Origin: Promethearchaeia archaeon
Lineage (GTDB): Archaea; Asgardarchaeota; Lokiarchaeia; Sigyniarchaeales; SOKP01
DNA: 12,708 nt
Direction: 5' to 3'
Assembly: GCA_029856295.1 (NCBI GenBank)
Contig: JAHQWS010000328.1
Location: 1-12,708, forward strand
The notes under the pieces were generated by a model, which was not told where the DNA came from, did no database searches, and saw only the letters and a program-made list of their open reading frames with translations. A program made the translations under genes and the position numbers. This document shows, one piece after another, positions 7,780 through 12,708 of this stretch; position 1 is the first letter of the stretch; every line of letters starts with the position of its first letter.

Positions 7780-7833
7780 CGAGCAGCGCAGACACCGTTT
7801 AATCATTTTCTGGTATTCTTCTTCATCAATCAT
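7768..7833 (-). pseudogene. 5' fragment of the Fe-S gene, cut off by frameshift
   Basis: The ATG at 7833 opens MIDEEEYQKMIKRCLRCS, then INE and a TAG at 7770-7768. The C-x2-C-S is the start of a cluster whose third Cys (ECKW) is encoded at 7745-7743 in the main frame. Deleting the 31 bases at 7749-7779 joins them as C-L-R-C-S-E-C-K-W with correct C-x2-C-x2-C spacing and C-P 17 residues later. A TATA-like element lies 33-44 bases upstream of this ATG, which supports it as the true start of the gene. Without splicing or recoding it would yield only 21 residues. Confidence 0.7.
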
Positions 7834-7865
7834 TGACTTACAACTTGGTTTAAAAGGTTTTTATT

Positions 7866-7877
7866 CTTAATATAAAG
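7866..7877 (-). promoter_or_regulatory. TATA-like promoter of the Fe-S/oxidase/hydrolase operon
   Basis: Minus-strand CTTTATATTAAG lies 33-44 bases before the ATG at 7833, the distance expected for an archaeal TATA box plus a short leader. The surroundings are very AT-rich, so chance matches are common. I see no strong ribosome site before 7833. Confidence 0.4.
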
Positions 7878-7999
7878 ATTATATATGTATTAATTTGTAA
7901 ATATAAAAATCTGAATCTTATTTGGGAATAACTCGAATGTTAAAGAATTTATTATTGATTGATATTAATAATTTGTACTTATTAGTCAATTTCATTCCT

Positions 8000-8098
8000 T
8001 TATTTCTGATTGCTAGGTGAAATGTAAAATCCACTATCTGCTATATTATTGGGATCAAATGCTTCCTTAATTTTTCTTAGCCAAATATGGTAATTATT
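8000..8098 (-). pseudogene. Relic of a second FAD oxidase: last 32 codons plus stop
   Basis: The frame reads NNYHIWLRKIKEAFDPNN then IADSGFYISPSNQK and TAA. It matches the end of oxidase copy A (SNYHIWLRKIKQAFDPNE, IADSGFYISAQ) at 24 of the first 27 residues, and the DNA is also clearly alike. There is no start codon and nothing of the rest of copy A upstream. The fragment begins exactly where the unrelated-sequence oxidase B ends: the last bases and stop codon of B overlap the first codons of the relic in another frame. It is therefore the 3' stump of a deleted or replaced paralogue, which once also sat just upstream of the Fe-S gene. Confidence 0.85.
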
Positions 8099-9557
8099 CA
8101 TCAAAACATAAAACTCCTGGATTTAAAACATTATTCGGGTCAAATATCTTTTTTACTTTTTTTAAAGCCATCTGAGTCGACTCATCGTGCCTTTTATATA
8201 CTTCCTTTGCCAAAATACCATAGGGTCTGTTAAAAAACGCGCCAGAATCCATTAATTTAGTGCTAATTTCTAAGAATTTCTCTTTGATGGCCATTTTTTG
8301 CCCGTCATTAGTAGGATCATAAAAAAGATCAAATTCAAAGTAATAAGAAGTTCCTTGGTTAATTGGCTGAATGTAAATCCCTAAATCTCGTGGAACTTCT
8401 TTTTCTACAATCGATATGAATTCCGAAATTTTTTCAAAATTAGTGATAAAAAAGATATCTTGATATCCGCCCTTTAATCTTAATCTCCAAGGATCTTGGG
8501 TTGCTTGACTTAAGACTTGAATAATTTCATTATCATTAATAATACCTTCAGTTAATAGACTATTGAGCCTGAGGTCACCTATGATATCCCTAATGTCTCC
8601 CTCAAGATATGACATTTTGTCAGCTGCTAATTTTCCTCTTCCGGCAATGATAAAAATTAAATTCCACTTTTTTAGCTTCTCTGACAGCTCATTTATCTCT
8701 TCCGTACTCTTTTTAACCAAACTAGCTAAATTTAAATTATTTAAAATTAACAACTCATCACATAGACGGTATTTTAGTAATTCGTGTTGAAGATCTAATA
8801 ACTCGGGAATAGTATTTGATTGAAGATGAAAAACTTTTTGAATTGTTGGAATTAACTCTAATTTAAGTGTAGCCCATGTTACAATCCCCAAACTTCCTTG
8901 AGCACCTTGAATAACTCTAAAAGGACTAAATTGAGTAGGTCCCATTGGATTTACTTGAGCTTGTCCAGCTGCTTGTTGTTGTTTGATTGTTCCTGGACCC
9001 GCAGCAGTTCCGGTTCTAAAAAGATCTCCCGTTCCAAAAAAAACTTCGGTACATAACAATGGATCAGAGCTATCCCAATGATAGCGGGGAATTGTTATTG
9101 GTTCTCTTTCAAGTGCGCTGGTCAAAACAGATTTAGAACCTCGCGGATGGAGAGGTATTAATAATCTTAACCCTTTACTTTGAAGTTCCGGAATTAACTC
9201 CCCGAATGTAACTCCAGGTTCAATCATAACTACTCTGTTTTTTCTGTCAATATTGAGAATCTTTTTCATATTAGAAAGATCTAATACCAAAGAATTATCC
9301 TTATGGGGTATTGTATCTCCATGATGACGGGGACCAGAGCTTGAACTTATAGGGATAACAGAAAATTTCAATTCATTCGCTAATTTTAAAATCTCTTCAA
9401 TATTTTTCGTATTGGTTGGCCATACGACATATCTCGGCGCTTTTTCAGGATAAAAACTCAAATCCTTGGAATATTTTTTTAGGATATTAGGATCCTTCGA
9501 TACATATTTTGAGCTACAAATGCTCACTAATTTCTGATATAAGATATCTTCAGTCAT
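8094..9557 (-). CDS. FAD-linked oxidase/dehydrogenase, GlcD family (copy B, divergent)
   Basis: A 487-residue protein of the FAD_binding_4 family. PRYVVWPTNTKNIEEILKLA (41-60) starts the FAD domain. PISSSSGPRHHGD (69-81) is the FAD-diphosphate loop and is unlike that of copy A. NSLVLDLSNMKKIL and VVMIEPGVTFGEL follow at 88-121. QGAQGSLGIVTWATLKL (217-233) is the second FAD-contact segment. The C terminus FDPNNVLNPGVLCF carries the usual DPN-x-L-N-P-G ending. It is complete at both ends. Its sequence differs enough from copy A to be a separate subfamily with its own substrate, probably a hydroxy acid or alcohol. No Fe-S subunit follows directly; the next intact gene downstream is the interrupted CCG protein. 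GGGAAGGGA, a loose ribosome site, lies 11 bases before the ATG. Confidence 0.88.
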   Translation of the reverse strand: MTEDILYQKLVSICSSKYVSKDPNILKKYSKDLSFYPEKAPRYVVWPTNTKNIEEILKLANELKFSVIPISSSSGPRHHGDTIPHKDNSLVLDLSNMKKILNIDRKNRVVMIEPGVTFGELIPELQSKGLRLLIPLHPRGSKSVLTSALEREPITIPRYHWDSSDPLLCTEVFFGTGDLFRTGTAAGPGTIKQQQAAGQAQVNPMGPTQFSPFRVIQGAQGSLGIVTWATLKLELIPTIQKVFHLQSNTIPELLDLQHELLKYRLCDELLILNNLNLASLVKKSTEEINELSEKLKKWNLIFIIAGRGKLAADKMSYLEGDIRDIIGDLRLNSLLTEGIINDNEIIQVLSQATQDPWRLRLKGGYQDIFFITNFEKISEFISIVEKEVPRDLGIYIQPINQGTSYYFEFDLFYDPTNDGQKMAIKEKFLEISTKLMDSGAFFNRPYGILAKEVYKRHDESTQMALKKVKKIFDPNNVLNPGVLCFDE

Positions 9558-9594
9558 AAGTTTTTTTATCCCTTCCCATTGGAGAATGATTATG

Positions 9595-9608
9595 TTTTTT
9601 TATTTATT
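9595..9608 (-). promoter_or_regulatory. Possible TATA element of oxidase B
   Basis: Minus-strand AATAAATAAAAAAA lies about 38-51 bases before the ATG at 9557. The position suits an archaeal TATA box, but the region is so AT-rich that this is only a candidate. Confidence 0.25.
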
Positions 9609-9610
9609 GA

Positions 9611-9802
9611 ATGATATTTATGAACAACATCAATATAAAAGTAACATTAATAATATTATTTTTTATCACAGGCATGGCCCATGGTCCTTTTCAGATGATG
9701 GATGGAGTATGGCTTGATGTTGTATATAATATCGAAATGTACTATTACAATGAAAGCGATGATCCAATGATAAACCCCCTAAAAAACTCAAGGAAAAAGT
9801 AG
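9611..9802 (+). CDS. Doubtful small ORF with one hydrophobic segment
   Basis: This 63-codon frame is the only sizeable ORF in the 304-base stretch between the two minus-strand genes (9558-9861). It has a possible signal peptide or single helix (IKVTLIILFFITGMAHG, residues 8-24) and then a short polar, Tyr- and Asp-containing tail ending in a basic KNSRKK. No ribosome site precedes either ATG (9611 or 9620), and I recognise no family. It could be a small membrane protein, a relic of a larger one, or chance in AT-rich DNA. The rest of this stretch shows nothing except possible promoter sequence for the gene at 9557. Confidence 0.25.
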   Translation: MIFMNNINIKVTLIILFFITGMAHGPFQMMDGVWLDVVYNIEMYYYNESDDPMINPLKNSRKK

Positions 9803-9861
9803 ATCGGGGAGAATTAAGGACTAAGACAGGGTAAAAATTCTATCCTTTATAACATTTACCT

Positions 9862-10551
9862 TCAAGGCAACTCTAAAGATATTCTTATATAATTTTCGCT
9901 ATCCTCTTTTAATGTTTTATAATCTAATACATCACATTTAACTTTTAAATCAAAGAATTGAGCAAATTTAGCCTCTACTATACCTGAGAGAATATAAAAA
10001 TGATAAATATAAGGAAGTTCTTCTTCTAGAAGATCAGAATCTACAAAATGTATAATGAATTTCTTACTATTCTTTGCTTTGATAATTCTTTTTAAAGTAA
10101 TTTTATCATGTAATAAAGTAAAGTAAGGTTGCAATGAATAAAACAATTTTAATTCATTTAACTTTAACGATTTATCTGTATTAACCAATTTCTGATAATC
10201 TTCAACTTCAAAAGGTATGTCCAAATAACTAGCAATTTTCTTTCCAAGAACTTTGAATCGAATCGGATTTAATTGAATCTCATCATTGAGAGCATTTAAT
10301 AATCCTTTATAAAACGATAATATGATTTTTCGTGAAATTAATCTTGCTTCTTTTGAATAATACAATTTATAGGTCCCAACTTCACGTTTAAAGACTTGAT
10401 TCTTTCCCTCTAAGATTCCGATATAACGATATACAGTATTCCGACTGACACCAATCTTATCTGCAATACTTAAGACGGTCATACCGTAATTGTTATCGAT
10501 TAAGCAATTTACTATTTCTTGCTCAAAATTTCGCTTAGATTTTGAGTTCAT
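9862..10551 (-). CDS. Winged helix-turn-helix transcriptional regulator with a C-terminal sensor-like domain
   Basis: A 229-residue protein. Residues 24-46 (MTVLSIADKIGVSRNTVYRYIGI) form a clear helix-turn-helix with the recognition helix SRNTVYRY, followed by a wing (about 52-65). The C-terminal 90 residues (YHFYILSGIVEAKFAQFFDLKVKCDVLDYKTL onward) follow the pattern of V4R/heme-NO-binding-like sensor domains: small residues in a helix, then a strand with V-x-C and a final beta strand. That resemblance is by eye and uncertain. GAGG lies 9 bases before the ATG. It is transcribed away from FixCX, with a 206-base shared intergenic region, so it may regulate itself and FixCX. The ligand is unknown. 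Confidence 0.75.
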   Translation of the reverse strand: MNSKSKRNFEQEIVNCLIDNNYGMTVLSIADKIGVSRNTVYRYIGILEGKNQVFKREVGTYKLYYSKEARLISRKIILSFYKGLLNALNDEIQLNPIRFKVLGKKIASYLDIPFEVEDYQKLVNTDKSLKLNELKLFYSLQPYFTLLHDKITLKRIIKAKNSKKFIIHFVDSDLLEEELPYIYHFYILSGIVEAKFAQFFDLKVKCDVLDYKTLKEDSENYIRISLELP

Positions 10552-10578
10552 ATATGTTTTCCTCGCTATATGAAAAAC

Positions 10579-10607
10579 TGATCACTCGTGTTATACAATA
10601 ATGATCA
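10579..10607. promoter_or_regulatory. Paired TGATCA palindromes flanking the regulator's TATA-like box
   Basis: TGATCA occurs at 10579-10584 and again at 10602-10607, 23 bases apart, about two turns of the helix. Between them, on the minus strand, is TTGTATAACAC (TATA-like core about 10591-10597), suitably placed for the regulator's start at 10551. A protein bound to both sites would cover the promoter, which suggests autoregulation. The sites are short and could be chance. Confidence 0.35.
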
Positions 10608-10671
10608 AAAATATTTTAATTACTGAAATCAAACATTATTTTAAAAATTTTGGCGTATTTTATCTCCACTT

Positions 10672-10690
10672 GAAACAACTTTTAAATAAT
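10672..10690 (+). promoter_or_regulatory. BRE/TATA promoter of the FixC-FixX operon
   Basis: GAAACAACT followed by TTTAAATAAT (10681-10690) is a good archaeal BRE plus TATA box. Transcription would start near 10710, leaving a leader of about 45 bases that contains the AAGGAGGGA ribosome site. Confidence 0.6.
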
Positions 10691-10740
10691 TCAAGAACGA
10701 TAGTCTAATCTAGTAATAAATTCCAATTATATTTATTTAT

Positions 10741-10760
10741 AAGGAGGGATCAAAAAATTG
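10741..10760 (+). promoter_or_regulatory. Strong ribosome site deciding a TTG start for fixC
   Basis: AAGGAGGGA (10741-10749) contains a perfect GGAGG, 10 bases before TTG at 10758. No ATG in this frame lies between the site and the flavin motif. The TTG places IIIVGGGPGG at residues 6-15, as expected for this family. Confidence 0.75.
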
Positions 10761-12161
10761 AATACCTATGATATAATTATTGTGGGAGGTGGACCCGGTG
10801 GCTCTATGGCAGCTAAAACTGCAGCGGAATTGGGTTTAAAAACTATATTTTTTGAACGTGGAAGAAAACCTGGAGAAAAAAATTCATCCGGTTGTGGTTT
10901 AGGGCCCCGTATGTGGAAAGAATTCCCCGGTATGATGAAAGATTTAACCCCCGAAAAATGTCCCTCTATGAGAGCAGGGACTGCTGCGCGGTGTTATTTT
11001 GTTAATAAAGAGGATAAAGTTGCTGGTTATGTAATGTCACGTCCAACTGAATCTGTATCTTATGAGCCTGCTAAAAGCTGGATTACGATGAATTGTTATC
11101 GGAGCGAGTTCGACCCATGGATTGCTGATTTTGCGACTAAAGCGGGTGCTGAATTAAAGAATTCAACTCTAGTAGTGAACCTGTTAAAGGAGAACGGTAA
11201 AATTTGTGGAGTTGTTGATGAACATGGAGAAAAATATAAAGCATCTATTGTGATTGGAGCGGATGGGGCTATATCAATGGTTGCGAAACAAAGTGGGTTA
11301 AGAACAAAATGGTCACAGGACCAGATCACTGTATGCCCCCAGTATGACTTTCAAGCACCTCCAGAAAAGATTGATGATATTATGGGAGATGAGACACTGG
11401 CAGTTTGGTGGGGGTCAACATTTCCAGCATCCTATCAAGTCTTTTTTCATGATGGTTTTCATCAAGGTTTAGGGAATTGGTTAACTAAATGGGATAAAAA
11501 TCCATTATTTTATCTAAACAAAGTTATCAATCTGAAATATTATCAAAGATTGTTAAGAATATTAGAAGCTAAACCAAGGGAACTTCAATCTCATCTTCTT
11601 CCTTGGCTGCAATATCCATACAACACCCATACAGATGGAGTTATCTTAATTGGAGATGCCGGAGGATTTCCTTGTCCTCTTGAAGCTGAAGGAATCTATC
11701 CAGCAATGGTTTCAGGAAAAATAGCAGCGGAGGTTGCAGCTGACGCTATTACATTTGATGATGTTTCTAAAAACGGCCTCTCTAAATTTGATGAAATATG
11801 GCAAACAACAAGTTTAGGGGATGATTTCGAAGCAGGAGAAGAATTATACAATATATGGAGAGCCATACCTTTTAGTCCTAAAGAGACAATGACTTGGTTC
11901 ATACCAATGCTCATGGAAGCGCTGGGAGGTATATATGATTGGTCACAGCCACATCCGAACCGAATTCGACAAATTGCAGCCAAAATTAAATCATATATGC
12001 CACAAGCCTTGCCTTTTATGATGAAATATGTCTTTCCGCTTGTCGCAAAAATTTTTGAGGACGATCTTGATAAAATGATGGATCCTCAGAAATTAATGAC
12101 TGCACTTCCAAAAGTGATGGAAATGCTTCCAAAAAAGAAAAAACGAAGGAGGGGAACATGA
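10758..12161 (+). CDS. fixC: FixC-like / geranylgeranyl-reductase-family flavoprotein (ETF:quinone oxidoreductase type)
   Basis: A 467-residue flavoprotein. It has the N-terminal dinucleotide motif GGGPGG (10-15) with the distal acid in FFERG (31-35), a KNSSGCGLGPRM segment (41-52), CYRSEFDPWIADFATKAGAEL (113-133), the second FAD motif VIGADGAIS (165-173), and the third, GVILIGDAGGFPCPLEAEGI (294-313), which holds the FAD ribityl contact Asp at 300. This order is shared by geranylgeranyl reductases and FixC. The FixX-type ferredoxin overlapping its 3' end decides in favour of FixC. Such pairs take electrons from an electron-transfer flavoprotein to a membrane lipid acceptor. The C terminus has an amphipathic or hydrophobic helix (about 414-430) and a very basic tail (KKKKRRR) that may bind the membrane. 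A lipid-saturating reductase remains the alternative. Confidence 0.82.
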   Translation: MNTYDIIIVGGGPGGSMAAKTAAELGLKTIFFERGRKPGEKNSSGCGLGPRMWKEFPGMMKDLTPEKCPSMRAGTAARCYFVNKEDKVAGYVMSRPTESVSYEPAKSWITMNCYRSEFDPWIADFATKAGAELKNSTLVVNLLKENGKICGVVDEHGEKYKASIVIGADGAISMVAKQSGLRTKWSQDQITVCPQYDFQAPPEKIDDIMGDETLAVWWGSTFPASYQVFFHDGFHQGLGNWLTKWDKNPLFYLNKVINLKYYQRLLRILEAKPRELQSHLLPWLQYPYNTHTDGVILIGDAGGFPCPLEAEGIYPAMVSGKIAAEVAADAITFDDVSKNGLSKFDEIWQTTSLGDDFEAGEELYNIWRAIPFSPKETMTWFIPMLMEALGGIYDWSQPHPNRIRQIAAKIKSYMPQALPFMMKYVFPLVAKIFEDDLDKMMDPQKLMTALPKVMEMLPKKKKRRRGT

Positions 12162-12433
12162 AGATGGAGATTCGACGTGATGAATTAACTAAACACATTT
12201 CTGGCACGGGAGATTTTATTAAAATCGATCAAAGTAAATGCAATGGATGTGGCCTATGTGCAAGAATTTGCATTGTAAATCTATGGGGGATCAAAAATAA
12301 TGTTGCATTTATTAGAGAGGATTATAAAGAAAAATGTTTAGAATGCGGAAGCTGTTATCAAGTATGTGAACCTAGTGCCATAGATTTTAGTTATCCCGCG
12401 GGCGGAACCGGAGTTGTATATGAGCAAGGCTAA
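12158..12433 (+). CDS. fixX: FixX-like ferredoxin with two 4Fe-4S motifs
   Basis: A 91-residue protein with C-x2-C-x2-C-x3-C twice: C28, C31, C34, C38 and C60, C63, C66, C70. The ending CLECGSCYQVC...YPAGGTGVVYEQG is the hallmark of FixX (normally CLECGTC and YPRG-GFG at the C terminus). In bacterial FixX the first motif is usually degenerate, whereas here both are complete, though the first lacks the Pro after the last Cys. It would carry electrons within the FixC complex. The ATG at 12158 overlaps the fixC stop by 4 bases (ATGA). AAGGAGGGG ends 3 bases before it, so the ATG at 12164 is a possible start with easier spacing. Confidence 0.85.
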   Translation: MKMEIRRDELTKHISGTGDFIKIDQSKCNGCGLCARICIVNLWGIKNNVAFIREDYKEKCLECGSCYQVCEPSAIDFSYPAGGTGVVYEQG

Positions 12434-12440
12434 AAAACAA

Positions 12441-12456
12441 TTTTAATTTTTTTATT
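12441..12456 (+). terminator. T-tract terminator after fixX
   Basis: TTTTAATTTTTTTATT begins 8 bases after the stop of fixX. U-rich runs like this end archaeal transcripts. The next gene is in the same direction and has its own candidate promoter, so the tract may separate the two units or only reduce read-through. Confidence 0.5.
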
Positions 12457-12492
12457 GAATTCACATTTTATTTGAAAAAATCACGATTCTTT

Positions 12493-12510
12493 GCAGGAAA
12501 GTTTTTAAAG
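12493..12510 (+). promoter_or_regulatory. Candidate promoter of the downstream flavoprotein gene
   Basis: GCAGGAAAG followed by TTTTTAAAG (12502-12510) resembles BRE/TATA. Its centre is only about 20 bases from the ATG at 12526, which would give a leaderless or nearly leaderless transcript, so the assignment is weak. Another AT-rich box upstream could serve instead. Confidence 0.3.
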
Positions 12511-12525
12511 AGAGAAGTGATCAAC

Positions 12526-12708
12526 ATGAAAATTGAGAATTATGATATTGTAATTATCGGATCAGGTTTGGGGGGATTAACAGCAGCAACCCTCCTGTCC
12601 CGCAAGGGATTTAAAACACTTGTTGTGGAGAGTAGAAGTCGAATAGGAGGAAGATTTTCCACTTTTGAGTATGAAGGTTTTAAACTACCCACCGGAGCGG
12701 TTCTTATC
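12526..12708 (+). CDS. FAD-dependent oxidoreductase, phytoene-desaturase/amine-oxidase-like, N-terminal part
   Basis: The first 61 residues run off the right edge. MKIENYDIVIIGSGLGGLTA holds the GxGxxG dinucleotide motif (12-17) after a beta strand. LVVESRSRIGGRFSTFEYEGFKL (about 32-54) has the distal acid and the GGR motif that contacts FAD in phytoene desaturases, amine oxidases and related isomerases. Such enzymes saturate or desaturate isoprenoid lipids or act on amines; with the C terminus missing the substrate is open. AGAGAAGTGAT is a weak ribosome site, and a TGATCA (12518-12523) lies just before the start. Confidence 0.8.
   Translation, partial: MKIENYDIVIIGSGLGGLTAATLLSRKGFKTLVVESRSRIGGRFSTFEYEGFKLPTGAVLI

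Noticed and set aside
7743..7800. Archaeal bulge-helix-bulge intron as the cause of the 31-base interruption
   Set aside because: I could not build the required 4-bp central helix between exon 1's end and the segment's end with 3-base bulges on opposite strands. The visible hairpin lies inside the segment. Still, cDNA would settle it.
7945..7975. AT-only inverted repeat (TTATTA / TAATAA) as a terminator or operator
   Set aside because: Such short AT palindromes are expected often in DNA of this composition, and no U-run follows.
9593..9721. A 42-codon ORF after a GGAG sequence in the gene-poor stretch
   Set aside because: No composition or motif support, and it overlaps the slightly better 63-codon frame. 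Probably chance in AT-rich DNA.

Overview
The window looks archaeal, most likely an AT-rich Asgard (Lokiarchaeia-type) genome. This rests on TATA/BRE-like promoters at gene starts, strong GGAGG-type ribosome sites, T-tract terminators, and the gene content: FAD-linked oxidases paired with CCG-domain Fe-S proteins, and geranylgeranyl-reductase/FixC-type flavoproteins. No rRNA, tRNA, CRISPR array or complete insertion sequence was seen, and the lineage call is inference rather than proof.

Layout. (1) 1-3768, plus strand: an ABC export operon with the end of one FtsX-like permease, a second full FtsX-like permease, a LolD/MacB-type ATPase, and a striking polytopic protein built from eight tandem 2TM units. 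Every one of those units has a histidine in both helices. A T10 tract follows. (2) 3808-9557, minus strand: a small SCP2-like lipid-carrier protein with its own promoter; a 3'-truncated alpha/beta hydrolase; a GlcD-type FAD oxidase; a two-cluster, two-CCG-domain Fe-S protein; a 33-codon relic of a second copy of that FAD oxidase; and a different GlcD-family oxidase. (3) 9558-9861: poor in genes, with one doubtful 63-codon ORF. (4) 9862-10551, minus: a winged-HTH regulator, divergent from (5) 10758-12433, plus: a FixC-FixX pair (ETF:quinone oxidoreductase type) with FixX carrying two ferredoxin motifs. (6) From 12526: the start of a phytoene-desaturase/amine-oxidase-like flavoprotein that runs off the window.

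How the parts may work together. The oxidase and the CCG Fe-S protein form a stop-to-start coupled pair, as in glycolate/lactate dehydrogenases, passing electrons from an organic acid through FAD and Fe-S clusters. FixC-FixX would collect electrons from an electron-transfer flavoprotein and deliver them to a lipid carrier. The nearby regulator may control the FixCX side.

The most interesting observation is in the Fe-S gene. Its 5' end lies upstream, in another frame, and ends at 7780 inside the first Cys cluster. A 31-bp segment follows that is almost entirely a hairpin and is bounded by the same Ser codon, TCG, on both sides. Removing it restores the cluster C-x2-C-x2-C exactly. It may be a recent lesion, an assembly error, or a recoding (translational bypass) element. 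The hydrolase truncation and the oxidase relic show that this minus-strand cluster has been rearranged.
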